A stretch of 64,000 nt of DNA from Incurvaria masculella (Eukaryota; Arthropoda; Insecta; Lepidoptera; Incurvariidae). The notes under the pieces were generated by a model. It ran no database searches and was not told the origin of the DNA. It saw only the letters and a program-made list of their open reading frames with translations. The stretch is taken from contig OX335650.1 in assembly GCA_946894095.1 (NCBI GenBank), forward strand, positions 20,620,001 through 20,684,000. Direction: 5' to 3'. Made by a program: the position numbers and the translations under genes. Position 1 is the stretch's first letter; each line of letters begins with the position of its first letter. Positions 1 to 11,556 of this stretch are shown here, piece by piece.

Positions 1-246
1 CTTTTGTAACTAGAATAGTTCTCTCTTAAAATTCTCTATTTCTGTAACGACACGTATGTAAGTGCTTATAGGTGTTTTGCTTCGGTGAGCTTAAAATCAA
101 TTATAAAAATTGGAAAACAGGTATAACACATAGTACCACCGTCATTGCTGATTCACCATATTGTCGATTAATAAAAGCTAGCATGCAAGGAAAAAATTAA
201 TTACAACTTTTAATATTGTATAAGCCAGTTCAATAAAGAAACCATA

Positions 247-683
247 TAGAAATGGCGGCTGCTACTTGTCAAATGGAGGGTACGGTCAACATAATATTTT
301 TACCAAGTATACATTTGTTTTAAGATTTTTTAAATATTTATAATGTATTAGTTCAAGAGGTAGGAAACGGTTAATAATACTGTGGGTCGTTTAAATATAT
401 TTATTAGGTTTTAAAAGGCATTATTGCATGCCACTAGGTCCAGATGATTCATCTGAACCAGGTAATAACCAAAGCCACGTCACGTGTGACACTCCAACGA
501 ATCTTCCCGCGGTTTAAAGAAGTCATAGTTCTGTTCAACGAGTAGGTACATAATAACTGTGTGCCCTCAGTTGATATTTTGTTTTGCAGGCGGTACCGCG
601 CTGTGTGAGTAGGTATAGATAACGATACAGGATTAGTGGGAGTGAGATAGCATGCGATTCACAAGTAGCAGCCGCCATTTCTA
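247..683. mobile_element. MITE with 23-bp perfect terminal inverted repeats
   Basis: The sequence TAGAAATGGCGGCTGCTACT... at 247-269 is repeated in perfect inverse at 661-683. The 437-bp unit between has no open frame of note and is AT-rich. This is the layout of a non-autonomous DNA transposon. The superfamily is not identified and no clear target duplication is visible. Bases 1-246 to its left show nothing recognisable. Confidence 0.75.
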
Positions 684-827
684 AATCGCTTATTTATAGA
701 AATGAGTTCTAAAAATTTTCGTTTTAAAGTTTAGTAATGTAATTTTTCTTGTTTCCAAAATTTTCCATTTCACATTTATTAAATATTAAAAACATTTGAT
801 CGTTTTTCACCTTACATCGAAGTAAGA

Positions 828-1340
828 TCCTAACTGTCACATAAAACTTTGATTAAGAAGATAATCGTAAATACTTTTTTCTAAACATTTAGTCAACGGA
901 AAAAAAGTGTTGTTACAACTAGGTTTTATCCACTCCGGCACTTTGTGATAAAAATTTTCAAAGATAATCCAAATCATGTCTGTTAACACTTACGGTTGTC
1001 CGGTGTGGCGAATCGATTTTCGTTGACATGCTTCGCCTGCTGTGCCGCGGGCTTCTCCAGGACAGTGGCTGTCGTAGAAATGTAAAAAAATCCTAACTGT
1101 CACATAAAACTTTGATTAAGAAGATAATCGTAAATACTTTTTTCTAAACATTTAGTCAACGGAAAAAAAGTGTTGTTATAACTAGGTTTTGTCCACTCCG
1201 GCACTTTGTGATCAAAATTTTCAAAGATAATCCAAATCTTGTCTGTTAACACTTACGGTCCTCCGGTGTGGCAAATCGGTTTCCGCTGACATGCTTCGCC
1301 TGCGGTGCCACGGGCTTCTCCAGGGCAGTGGCTGCCGTGC
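828..1340. repeat. Tandem direct duplication, period about 263 bp
   Basis: The block starting TCCTAACTGTCACATAAAAC near 829 is repeated from 1091 with few differences, including the GC-rich end with CCGGTGTGGC and CTTCGCCTGC. Unit one covers about 829-1075 and unit two 1091-1335. The GC-rich end resembles the tail of the Penelope-like fragment near 41 kb (a run ACTTACGG, then CCGGTGTG, then CATGT with CTTCGCC), so this may be an old tandem pair of a related element. That link is inference. Confidence 0.7.
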
Positions 1341-1399
1341 AGCAGATGAAACATGTCGGCGAAAACCGATTTGCCACACCGGACGACCGTAAGTGTTAA
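1246..1399. repeat. Long imperfect hairpin
   Basis: TTAACACTTACGGTC at 1246-1260 pairs with GACCGTAAGTGTTAA at 1385-1399. Pairing continues inward through CCGGTGTGGCAAATCGG and its inverse to about 1295 and 1349. The right arm contains GAAACATGTCGG, the same string that ends the hammerhead-like motif near 41.4 kb, but a clean CTGANGA box is not present here. Read as a decayed, inverted tail of a Penelope-like repeat. Confidence 0.55.
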
Positions 1400-1400
1400 A

Positions 1401-1860
1401 AAACATTATATGGGTGGTGTAAACCTAAAAACCTATATAATCTAAATGTTCATATTTTTTTTTTATTCTTAGAACATATCCATACTGATGACCCAATCAA
1501 TTTAAAGATATTTTTCATAAAATAACTATGTTCCACTATGTAGAAATTGTACATGTTTTGTGCGATTACAGAGACGTATGTAGGTGAAAAAAAGATATGT
1601 GCAAACATCTGAAAAGAGTTTTGACCTCTTATGCCCTGCCACATGCGCATGCTTGACCACAATTTTGCTTGCAATTTTTTTTAATGAATTAAGAATTAAA
1701 GATTCTGTCATATTTTTACTCATCCAAGACAAGGATACATTTTCAAATCCAATACATTTTACTTCGTGCTGATACTGTGTATGAAAAAAGTTACAATGTT
1801 GTAACAATGGGGTTTTGGTAATTTTCAAAAATAAAGGAAAACATTATATCTCTATAACCC
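1401..1860. other. No gene seen
   Basis: AT-rich stretch. The short open frames here overlap each other on both strands and show no recognisable protein features. Confidence 0.6.
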
Positions 1861-1867
1861 ATCACAT

Positions 1868-2416
1868 TTGTCGATTGGTCTAATAGGCCAAAACTTTGCA
1901 AATGACCTACAACAAAAATTTGTCCATCGATGTGCCGGACACCCGGTATGGTCAATGTTTGGCACTAATCAATGGATCGTGATAAAACAATTAAACCAGA
2001 ACGATCCAGCAGTGGAGCCAGCACCGGATCCACACCTAACAAGGAAACTTCTACATCTGCACAGACCACAGTTGAGAACGGTGGTAAGCCTACTCGCGGG
2101 CCACTGCCAGCTCAACCAACACCTTCACACCATCAGAGTCACGGACAGTCCCCTCTGCAGGGCCTGCTTGGAGGCGGAGGAGACACCGGCACATATAGTC
2201 ATGGAATGTAGACAACTGCAGACATTTTATAAGGGGGTCTTTAGCTTCGAAAGGAGCGACCCGCAAGTGTGGAAAGACCCTAAAGGGCTGCTACGCTTTG
2301 TGGAAGAGCTCGGCTGGCTGAAATGAGCCAAAAGTCGGGTTACTGAGCACAACGGGCGCGTGTCAAGTGCGTTCAAGCGTCGGCAGCCACTCGCCGACAA
2401 CAACAACAACAACAAC
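1868..2416 (+). mobile_element. LINE ORF2 C-terminal fragment with (AAC)n tail
   Basis: The frame from about 1868 to a TGA ending at 2326 encodes about 150 residues matching the end of a non-LTR retrotransposon ORF2. It has the run LTRKLLHLHRPQLRTVVSLL, a downstream zinc-knuckle-like C-x2-C...H-x4-C pattern (SPLCRACLEAEETPAHIVMEC), and a short basic C-terminus. The unit ends in a simple (AAC)n run at 2399-2416, which fits a retrotransposon 3' end. The reverse-transcriptase core is missing, so this is a 5'-truncated dead copy. The exact clade is not resolved. Confidence 0.7.
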
Positions 2417-3196
2417 CAGAACGATAATTAACCAATAAGTTCGTGTTCACCTAGCAGAATAAAAAAAAACAGATTGACTCATCTTGTGTTTACATTAATC
2501 CTGCTTAATTAAAGCTAAAATTAATTATTTATGTATTTTCCTTAACATAAACCAACTGGGCGGATCCCTTGACCATGTTAAAGTTGTTTACGAAGTTTAG
2601 AAGTGTCAGCTTTATGTCAACTTTATGGCCGGAGTGGAATTATCCCCATTTCGCTGCACAGAATGTAGAAAGGTCAGTGGTGTGCGGGGGGCAACCCTAC
2701 CCTGTGGAAAATTGGACTCGGCGTGTATTCAAACTGGCCAAAAAGTTTGGTTCCAACTGTAAGTATTTTTTGTAATTTAATGTAAAATTAGATGCCTGCA
2801 ATTTATTTAGAGTTTGTGGAAAAAGCGGTAAATTTTGCCTGAATTATCTCATATTTTAACCACTACTCACTCATGGGATCATCAATGGGACGAATCAAAC
2901 TATATATGCAAATCGGGTAAGTAGTTCACAAGTTATAAGTGGACCGAGATGATGGATTTTATAAGGGTTTGTAATTATTACATGGCTTGTATTTGAATGT
3001 TTGTCTTCCAGGACCGGGGACAGTAACAAGTGCTTTTCTATTGTCCTGTAGTATAGCAATTGGGACACATGAAAATATTCTGGCTCCCTAAGAGAGCCGA
3101 ATGATTTTTCAATTCATCTGTTATCTAATTTCTACCCTCGACATAGTTTTATCATTTATTGAAATAAAAATCAAGCAGTAATATCAAAATTATAAC
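2417..3196. other. Intergenic, no gene seen
   Basis: AT-rich, with short unsupported open frames only (for example 2569-2775). It lies downstream of the Vps36 3' end. Confidence 0.6.
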
Positions 3197-3202
3197 TTTA
3201 TT
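3197..3202 (-). terminator. Polyadenylation signal of Vps36
   Basis: TTTATT on the plus strand reads AATAAA on the minus strand, about 230 bases beyond the Vps36 stop codon. It is the best placed signal for this transcript. Confidence 0.5.
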
Positions 3203-3431
3203 TGATTAACATAAATTACTATACACAACAGTGTGATTAAAAAATATTAGCAAAAGTCGAAAACGCAAGCGAACCTGTACATGTCATTAAACCTAAATTA
3301 AAAATACATGCAATGTACCCAAAATGGGTATAGTACACTTTATTTTGCATGTACAGAACAACCTTCTCGCACTGACACTTTTGAAGCACCTATACATTTG
3401 AAACAGTAACAAGGACACAGGAAGCGTGCCA

Positions 3432-6400
3432 CTATGAGTCTCTCTCGAGGAACAAGTTGGGGTAGAACGTGAGGCCTTCAATGGAGTCGTCCCGGCACGC
3501 GAGCCCGAGCCTCTCGGTGGCATACAGACGCTCGCGGGCCAGCAACAGAGACACGTTGGCCAGCTGAGATAGCTTCACCGGAGTCAGGTACTCATTCTGG
3601 TCAAGCTGCAATCACATTACCAGTTTTAGAAAGGATCAGATAGGAGTCTAGTGGTGTAGAGGTAAATAATAATTTGCCATGGATTTCAAGATATCTAACC
3701 TTTCCTTTAGATATCTAACAGGCTAGTAGGCATTGAAAGAAATGGCGCCTATTTATTTTAATACTGCTTGGTCCCTTTTAGCAGAGGCAGAGGTTCAGTT
3801 GGGGTTAGGTTAGGTTAGGTAAATATTTATCAGTTACTTCTAGGGATTTTTTTCGGTATGGATAGATGGGATCTAACCAATTGCCAACACTATCTGTGCG
3901 TCCATTTTGAGCTGTCAGGGTTTAAATACATGGTGTCATGATTCAGATTGCACGCTCAAAACTGTCAGCACCACACGATTCGGGCCAATCGTGCGTGCAC
4001 TTACGGAAATTAAAAGCCAACATGGAACATATGACATTAGTTCAAGCAGTTCTCATAGTAGAATCTTATCAATTCCTATAAGCTGAACTTCACTTTGCAG
4101 ATGAGACAACATGGTCAAAAGAAGACAGACAATGCACCGACAGTTGTACACACAGTACCACCAAACTGTGAGCACTGTGTACCGTAACGTGTATTGTGTA
4201 ACGTAACGATGCCATCATATCGTGCACGGTAAACCATTTTGACCAACAGTCAGCATGAATCTGACTGTCCGCATGTCAAAATTCAGCATGATAATATCCT
4301 GTTCACGTGGACTAAACGAAAAGTTTACATACCAGTTCTTTGGTGGATTTCGCCACTTCATCATCGTGGTGCGAATTTAGTTGAATTACGCAGGCACCGC
4401 TTGGAAATTTCCTTAATGACATTGGAGCATTTATGGTTTGAAGCAACCTGCAAATCAAACAATGTTTTGTTGACGATTAATTAAATTGAAATAGCTTATT
4501 AGGCACAAATTCAGTAAAGTGCATCATTAATAGTGGATCACCCCTTAAACCCTTACTGGAAACTTTAATGTAAAGAACATCTAATAACAATAATATATCA
4601 GCAATAACTTCCAGACCCAGAATAATTTCATGTATTGAATTAATACGACATTACCGTTATGTCATTAATTTGAGGTTCAACAAGATCTACATTAAAGCAT
4701 CGTTATAAGATTTTGAAAATAAATATGAAAAAGTTTTTGGTCTGGACATCCTGCTTCCGACGAATGTTCAAACCAAAAAATGCCTGATTATTTTCATAAC
4801 CTGATTAAATGGTTCAATACAGATGTCGTTGAACCTCAAATCGTTCCGAACCAGTGTACACGCATGTACATGGTGAACGTCTTCTGTGGACTCAATGTTA
4901 CACGAAGAGGCTAGCAGCGAGACCCACTTTCATAACCTAAAGTGGTTGGGTTACTTACCGAAAGTTTATTTAACCACTTTTAAGTATCTTTCCTCTGGTG
5001 AACGAGGTGTGGGCTAAAGTTATCAGAAAAAAAAAACGGAAACTAATGTTGCCCGAACACAACAATCTTGGCCAAACTCACTTGGAGGCATTGAGGAGGT
5101 CCTCGGGCGAGATGAGCTCCAGGCCTCGGGCACGGTTCACTCGGCACCACACGTCTGCAAGAGACATCATCCCGCCGTTTTCCTGAAAATGCTCTCATTG
5201 CATCGGTTGCATGATTACGCACACCTTTACAAATCTCACAGGCTCACCTGACATGGGTTCCCAATACTTATAGGTCAACTCACCAACAACACGGCCACCA
5301 TCATATCGGAGATCTGCTGGGCGAGACCGGTGTAATAGTCAGAGTCAGATCTAAAGGTATCCCTCGTCACCGGATCGTCGATACCGAGGCTCATGAGGTA
5401 TGATTTGAATCTCACTGTATCATCTTCAGAAATATCGCCTTGCTTTTCCTGAAATATTTTTTTATTGAAAGTGATGTGTAATGAAGATGATTCTACTTAG
5501 TATGTGTAGACTTTATAATTAATAGAAAAGTACTGGTGTTTCTCATTTAGTAGAAAATACCAAGGATTCGTTAAAAACTATAAATAATAGAATATTTCTA
5601 TTTCTTCCTTCATTATTCCTTTAAAGATTGATTTTAGTTTTACTTACCCTAATTTTATTAGATATAGTTTTAGATATGGCAACCATTTCTTTCGCTTTGC
5701 CCATCAACTTTGTGAGATCTTGAAAAGCTACATTTATGCTTTCGTCAGTTGCTTTCTGTTTCTCCTCGATGCTGCGTTCGATGCCGACAATACCGGATCG
5801 TATTTTGGTATTTATCTGGGACGTGGTAGGGCGGGAGGAGCCTGGCGACGTGGGAGAGGTAGCCGGGGAGGATGATTCCCAAGCCTTGGCTGCCACCGCA
5901 TCGGCCACAGCCTTGACGAACGTTGGATCTAATCCGTCCTTAAATGAAAACTTTATGAAGTGAAACGGACTGACGACGGCGGGTCCGGGTCTCTTTCCTG
6001 AAAAAATAAGAGTTGCATGTACGAAATTTTATAGTCATATGTTACTATGCACCTGAAAGAGTGATGTATCTGTGAATAAACTATTTATAAATAATTAAAA
6101 ATGCATCTTAGTACCTACATAACAAACCACAATTTGCATCGAGGTCAGGTCATTATAACAGTAAAGAAGGAAATTAAGGGCAAAACTGAAAAATCATAGA
6201 AGAAGAATCCTTTTTCGAGCTTCGAAATTTAAAACTCTAAAAGTAACTCTCTCAAGTCAATATATACATAGAGATATAGAATGAGCATATAGCAGTGGAT
6301 ATGTGACACCTAAGGCCACTTCTATTTTAAATATATTACTGAATCTCTAGAATTTTTTTTTACAATTTAATAGGCCCCCTACTACGAACGCTAACAAGTA

Positions 6401-7481
6401 AGCTCTATCGAGAAGGCGCCTCTCAAAGATATTTCATGCGTTTGACAAATGGTATCGAAAGCACTTTCAATAACAAATTTCAAAATTGTTGACAGGCGAT
6501 GTCGCCTTCACAATAGCGCTTACTCGATAGCGTTCGTAGTAGAGCTCCAGGAAACCATAAAAAACTTTATCACGGGTGACATTTCTGGCTCCAGTGGTCA
6601 GTTCTGGTTCTCACCTAAATTGGTGTTTACAGAACTTCGAAGTTACGTAAAAACGTCAAACTCCATATAAGTTTTTACTAGTAATTGTGTGGTTTTACTT
6701 CGTCAAGCTGTCAAAGTCAAACTCAGTCCGAGTGTATGAAAATGCAGACTCGGCGTAAACGCCAACGTTAACGTATTTATGGTGACAATACGTAAGCTGT
6801 CAAATCAAACTGAGACTCGCAATTATTAGTGCGCTTAACGCTCACTGTGCGCGCTCTAAACTTCTCCTTACGGACAATGCATCTTGCAGTAAAATAAAAT
6901 TATGTGTGTACGCAGTGTTAACTTGAAACAGCAGGTTTATAAAGAATTAGGGCTTTTGAGATACTTATTTGTGTTGATTGTAATAACCTACATTATTTAC
7001 AAAAATAATATGTAGTATATTGTATAATTATGTGAGTACTAGATACTGCATTTTGGAACGTGGGGGTAATTTTACCTGGAATGGCTGGACCCAAGTGCAT
7101 AATTAACCTCTTGGAGCGGCCTAGGCCAAAAGGGCCACCGCTCTCCTCCTCTGTGCAGAACACATAGTATAGGTTGAGCGACAGACACGTAAGTCCCTTA
7201 GGTATGTCTCCGGGCTTTCCCCACAGGATGCGATGACTCGTCAGCACTACTTCCCCATCCACAAACTGCGTCTAAAAATATCAAAAATATTTAAAAAAAA
7301 GATAATCAAAGGCGATAACTACTAAAGTTACAATCTGTCGTCTAATTTTCTTGTGTGTGTAAAGAAATAATAAATACGAACGCACCTTGTCATCGCCATC
7401 GTATATTTTTACATTCTTATCACGTTTCAAATAATTCTCTCCTTCAAAGAGGCGGGCATCGATGTATTCGAAACGGTCCAT
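3432..7481 (-). CDS. Vps36: Vacuolar protein-sorting protein 36 (ESCRT-II subunit), seven exons
   Basis: ESCRT-II component that binds ubiquitinated cargo and phosphoinositides on endosomes. I read seven minus-strand exons: 7386-7481, 7076-7271, 5648-5997, 5284-5448, 5082-5182, 4333-4447, 3432-3605. All junctions are GT-AG, the phases join without a break, and the sum is 1197 nt (398 residues; family usually near 390). Exons 1-2 encode the GLUE/PH-like domain (start [14 protein letters not shown], then [12 protein letters not shown] and [10 protein letters not shown]). Exon 3 holds a Pro/Ser linker and then a helical region ([15 protein letters not shown]). Exons 4-7 are the two winged-helix repeats, ending [18 protein letters not shown]. 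Exon 6 (115 nt) is easy to miss: its acceptor is TTGCAG and it encodes [20 protein letters not shown], in the place of the family's LR-x-F-x-SG-x-x-VI motif. The start is the first ATG of the conserved N-terminus. Introns hold several repeats. The gene looks functional. Confidence 0.95.
3940..4250. repeat. Degenerate DNA-element fragment in Vps36 intron 6
   Basis: Shares interrupted blocks with 33980-34400: AGATTGCACGCTCAAA, AAGCTGAACTT, GACAGTTG-ACACACAGT, and CCATTTTGA near the right end. Both copies have low coding potential. End sequences resemble those of the 7.74-8.59 kb element (GGTCCGAAT and related), so a Harbinger-like MITE family is possible. Confidence 0.5.
6377..6545. mobile_element. 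Small MITE in Vps36 intron 2
   Basis: CTACTACGAACGCTA at 6379-6393 is matched in inverse at the right end (TAGCGTTCGTAGTAG, about 6528-6542). The inverted similarity runs inward for about 40 bases (AGTAAGC, CTAT, GAAGGCG). The unit is about 170 bp, inside the intron between exons 2 and 3, and does not touch either splice site. Confidence 0.7.
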
Positions 7482-7739
7482 TGCACTGGTAAGTACCTAA
7501 CGAGCACTTCGAAGAGAGTTTATAAAGTTCCGTTGGGTTAGGTTATATTATCCACCCCAGATATTAAATTACAATCATACAATTTAGTAGAATATGATTC
7601 CAATTAAATTTATTTATGCATTGGCAAATTCAATTAACAACACAGACTAAAGCTAATTAGAAATTTCTTTTGACTGACATTTGATAGACTCTGTGCTTTT
7701 TTTATGTTTTTCCGCATGGAAAGGAAAAGCTTTCGCCCC

Positions 7740-8590
7740 TTGGTCCGAATTAGGTTGACAGTGCTCACAAATATATTCGTGCAAACACCTGATCCGAATC
7801 ATTATTCGCGGTATCAAATCGGACCGATTGTGAGCGTGCTAACGGTGCTCACATAATAATCTCAAACTATTGTTTGAAGTGTCTTCAACAAAAAAGAGTA
7901 TTTAATGTTCAACAATCAACTATTTGCAAGCAGATAACTATTTACTAACATTATCTAACAATGAGAGTGATGGTGAAGGTGATTTTGAGAAATTGCTAGA
8001 CATAGAATTTGGCAATCAGGCGAAATAGTAGTAGAACAACAATAGAGAGAGCGCGCATTTCTGCAGTATTTCACACTGTTGCTAAAGGGCGAGCGGAAGC
8101 GGTTACGCGTTTTATTATACAGGTTGTTAACGGAGGTATGTTCAAAAGCTAATCACGTATTCCTTGACATATTTGGAGCAAAAAAGGTAGAAGACATTTT
8201 GTAGTCAAACTTAAAAAAAACTGTCATCCCCATACATTTTTGTAAATACCTACACACAAAATGTATGGGGAGGACGATATTTTTTTCAGTCGTAGAAAGA
8301 AAATGTTATCAAATAAAAAGTGCTCCAAATATGCCAAGACACACGTGGTTATCGTTTGAACCATACCCCCGCTAAAACCTTGTATATTCTGTGTCCTCTA
8401 CTTGCAGTACTTATCAAAATCAAATTTGCCGCGCGATCTATGACTGCCGCTGATAGCACCCACAGTTTTGCCCTGAGCATCGTAATCACTTGAATGATGA
8501 CTTCACAATCTTGCATTTGTGAGCATTGTCGGCGCGTTTCGGACCAACTGTTTTCACGCTGTCAGCGTTTGATCGGACCATAGCCTTTAT
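7740..8590. mobile_element. Harbinger-like inverted-repeat element, with a nested MITE
   Basis: The left end TTGGTCCGAATTAGGTTGAC and nearby GTGCTCACAAAT recur in inverse near 8519-8555 (ATTTGTGAGCATTGTC, TTCGGACCAA). A second inverse end lies at 8574-8581 (TCGGACCA). The interior has a short open segment near 8042-8135 rich in Arg and Leu, possibly a transposase N-terminus remnant. A second element lies inside at about 8132-8377, with inverse ends GGAGGTATGTTCAAA and TTTGAACCATACCCCC. The superfamily is a guess from the end sequences. Confidence 0.55.
8132..8377. mobile_element. Palindromic MITE nested in the 7.7-8.6 kb element
   Basis: The two halves are near mirror images: GGTATGTTCAAA, CACGT and CATATTTGGAGCA on the left, and TGCTCCAAATATGCC, CACGTGG and TTTGAACCATACC on the right. 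A central hairpin is formed by CCCCATACATTTT and AAATGTATGGGG. Confidence 0.6.
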
Positions 8591-8897
8591 TTACACAAAC
8601 TCCCCATTCCATATTACGAGTTTGTTTACTAAAATAATCAAAATAAAATAGATAGCAATTTGAGATCTCATTCTGCACATATTCTGAGGGTTCTAATAGG
8701 ATTAGGGTCTACTCGTTAGATTCTCACCTGTGAGTCACCGGTGAGTCACAACGCTTTCATACTCATGAAATGACAGCCACAACCAAAGCTGTATGACTTC
8801 TTTACTATCAGTGGTATTCAGAGAGAACCTGTCAACACTTAGTACGAGATTCGCACCGGACTAACCATACAAAAACCGGTTTAGTACGGCGTATTAA

Positions 8898-10391
8898 GGA
8901 GAATGCCCATTACAAAAGCAGTTAGCATGTACACCAATGAATCCACTTTGCTTTCATTCCTCGCATCATATAAGTAAAAATGTGTGACTTTCAGTTTTTT
9001 CTATAATGGGGATAAGTCAATAAATACTGCTAAAGATGAACTTTGAGGTTATTTCCCACATTGTAAGTACCATCGGTGGTGGATGTTTTATTTGCTGGAC
9101 AACTTTAATTAGTGTTGCTGTCAAAATGGTTACTTACAGGGCCTCATTACATACGGTATGTTTAGAAACTTAAGAATTTACTTAAACAGTATCAGGGAAA
9201 AGATAGTTGGCACTATTATTGCTGTAGCAAGTACTCCAGCTATATGTGAACTCTACTGAGGGTAAGGGAACAGAATGAATCGATAGTGGTGCCTTTTTAC
9301 AGAAGTTTTCATACGTTTGTTTGGTATTATATTATCTGCTGGTCTTCTTAGAGTGGAATGACTTGTAAACAGGTACCATTTAATGATCTAATAGAGTTAA
9401 GAATTATTTAAAATGGGGAAGAATTCCTTGCTGTGTGGGCTCAGCCATTGAAAATGAATACACGTTATTCCACTGCATTAATTTATTCCTGTGCATGTCG
9501 TACGAGCCGATTAAGGTATTCGAGGCTCGGTATGACCAGTCCAGAAGTGAAATCTGTTTATTTGTAAAACAAAAAAACAATAAGTTGATACCTATAAGTA
9601 ACTAGAGATGGCGTTGCGGTTAGCACCCCACGTTGGACTGGCATCAAATATTATGAACTCTGTGGCTGAGATAAATAATCGTAATAGAACTAAGCTAACA
9701 AAAAGTACTACTTTGTGACGTCTCTTTGAATTACTTTAGAGATTTCGTCCATACAAACTGTGTTAAAGTGACGTCACTAAGTACTACTTTTCGTTAGTCT
9801 TAGTTTCGGTTACGACTATTTATCTCATACTGTGACTCATAAAAGTGGTGCAGCAAATAAATATCACCCAAAGATGGTATGTAGGTACAATGTAGGCAAA
9901 ACACAGTCCATGAGCGCGCGTGCTGTTCTAAGCAAAAATAACCTCATAGTTCATCTTTAGCCGTGTTTGCTGACTTATTTATATTTTATTTATTTATTGA
10001 ACTTATTTTATCTTTTAGTTTTGACTACTGTTTTATTCTTGACAATTCTATTGATGCTGTTTGATGTAATTTTAATGTATGTGACAAATATCCTGACAAT
10101 TCTATTGATGCTATGAATTTAATATTTATTATTGTATTTCAACTGTTACTATATTATTTATGCTTTCATGCTATTGTATTTAATTTTAAATGTTTTGACG
10201 ATTCCAAGTGTTCCCTGCGTCCCAAAGGAGGATTCATAAATACAAATACAAATACAAATCCCCATTATAGAAATAAGTAAAATATACAGATTGTTACTCT
10301 TATGATACGAAGAATAAAATAAAATTGGTTTCATGTCTGTACATGAAAATTTCTAGCGCTTTTCTAGCCCATACTGGAATGGGCATTCTCC
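8898..10391. mobile_element. Inserted element with 14-bp inverted ends
   Basis: GGAGAATGCCCATT at 8898-8911 is repeated in inverse at 10378-10391. The 1.49-kb unit has no long open frame. It contains another inverted-repeat unit at about 9660-9835 and a stretch near 9980-10260 ending in ATACAA repeats that looks like a retroposon tail. The target duplication is unclear: TTAA on the left and TTTA on the right. Confidence 0.55.
9660..9835. mobile_element. Small inverted-repeat MITE
   Basis: GAGATAAATAATCGTAA, then AAAAAGTACTACTT-GTGACGTC on the left, mirrored by GACGTCACTAAGTACTACTTTT and TTACGACTATTTATCTC on the right. A weaker copy of the same family lies near 30490-30660. Confidence 0.65.
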
Positions 10392-10413
10392 TTTAGTCCG
10401 ACCACTCTGAATA

Positions 10414-11249
10414 GGGTTGTTTATATTCCCTACGTTACTAAATGCGTAAATTACAAAGATCGCAGAGAAAGCGAATACAGTGAATACTTGTGTTCCGAAT
10501 TTATAATATTGCTCATAGCCACAATTGCACGATATCAAATCGGAATGAATTTTTGCAGACATATGTGTCAGAGCCAAACCTCGAAAATGCCTCGTCTTTC
10601 GAGAAAGTCTCGAGATTCAGCAATTTGACAGCGTACACGGCACACATGTTCTCAACCGTGCGCGCTTTGTACGATCTGTGTGCGGTCGACAGTCACGTCC
10701 CTGATGTCAACATGACGTTCACAGCAATGAATGAAAAAGCAATTCGAAGCCGTCGTGTGCGCGTACGTTGTTGAATTCTCCGCAATATACGCATTTCGGA
10801 ATGCAGTGCTTAGACGCAAACACTGTCTAGACGATTTTAATATTTGGTCAAATAAATAACGTTATCATTTCGTTTTACGTACAAAAGAGCGAGACCATTA
10901 ATTCGAATAACCGTTTTTCTTTCCACCTCACTTTACGTCAAGCTGCCCATAGAATCTGCGTAGTGGCAATCAATAACGCTTGATTTGACAGGTGTCAAAA
11001 GGGACCACTTCGGTGTGACAGAGGAGGCAAGTCAGCTTCTCTGTCGTGAAACCGACGCCGAGCGTAGACGACCGAACAATCTGCTGCGGGGCGGCTGGCG
11101 CGGAGTGTTCGCTCCGTGTTCGCTCGCGGTTGCGTGGCCATATTGGTTTTGTTGTTGTGTTGAGTTGAGTGACGCGTCCTCCTCCATGAAATCAAAATTA
11201 ATATCGTTCCGAAGCCGTTACTGCATCTGCACACTGCGATTTCGTAAAC
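10414..11249. other. Upstream region of the THAP transposase gene
   Basis: No supported gene. The part from about 10985 becomes GC-rich and leads directly to the THAP exon start at 11250, so it probably held the promoter and 5' leader. Open frames of 94-113 codons here overlap on both strands and look like chance. Confidence 0.45.
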
Positions 11250-11556
11250 ATGGAAAACAAATGTTGCGTTTCTGGTTGCAACAGCGTAAAACCCGATGTG
11301 CATCTTTTTTGTTTTCCAAGAAGTGATAAAAGAAAACGACTTTGGTTACGGACTCTGAGTGAGCCTGCTTTGAATGAGCTGCAGTTGTCCGTGCTCAAAA
11401 CTAAACGAAGAGTTTGTGTCAAACATTTCGAGGCCAAGTACATACGACAGAGTTCACGCCAAGGAGCGCAGGGAGCTCAAACAATCTTAACCCCTGACGC
11501 CTATCCTACTTTGTTTTCGGAGCAAGAAATTGAAAGTGGCATACAAAATGTAATGG
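11250..11556 (+). CDS. THAP-domain exon (exon 1 of the transposase gene)
   Basis: Encodes about 102 residues, starting at the first ATG of the domain. The C-x4-C pair is CCVSGC (residues 5-10 region) and the distal pair is C-V-K-H near residue 57. A conserved W lies in RLWLRTLSE. A donor G|GTAAGTAA follows at 11557. THAP domains bind specific DNA in P elements and in host THAP proteins (known). This exon is fully open, so a THAP-only product is conceivable even though the downstream frame is broken. Confidence 0.85.

Larger units (their letters stand above)
8812..10413. mobile_element. MITE split by a 1.5-kb insertion
   Basis: The left half at 8812-8897 (GTATTCAGAGAGAACCTG, ACCGGACTAACCATAC, CGGTTTAGTACGGC) and the right half at 10392-10413 (TTTAGTCCGACCACTCTGAATA) together equal the intact 118-bp copy near 30248-30365. 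The interruption is the element at 8898-10391. A third copy lies inverted near 60556-60655. Confidence 0.65.

Noticed and set aside
3796..3820. TTAGG-type runs (also near 35406) as interstitial telomere repeats
   Set aside because: Only three or four units each; too short to mean telomeric origin.
3608..5081. Vps36 seemed to lack the exon between the winged-helix halves
   Set aside because: A 115-nt minus-strand exon at 4333-4447 with correct phase and motif was found on closer reading.
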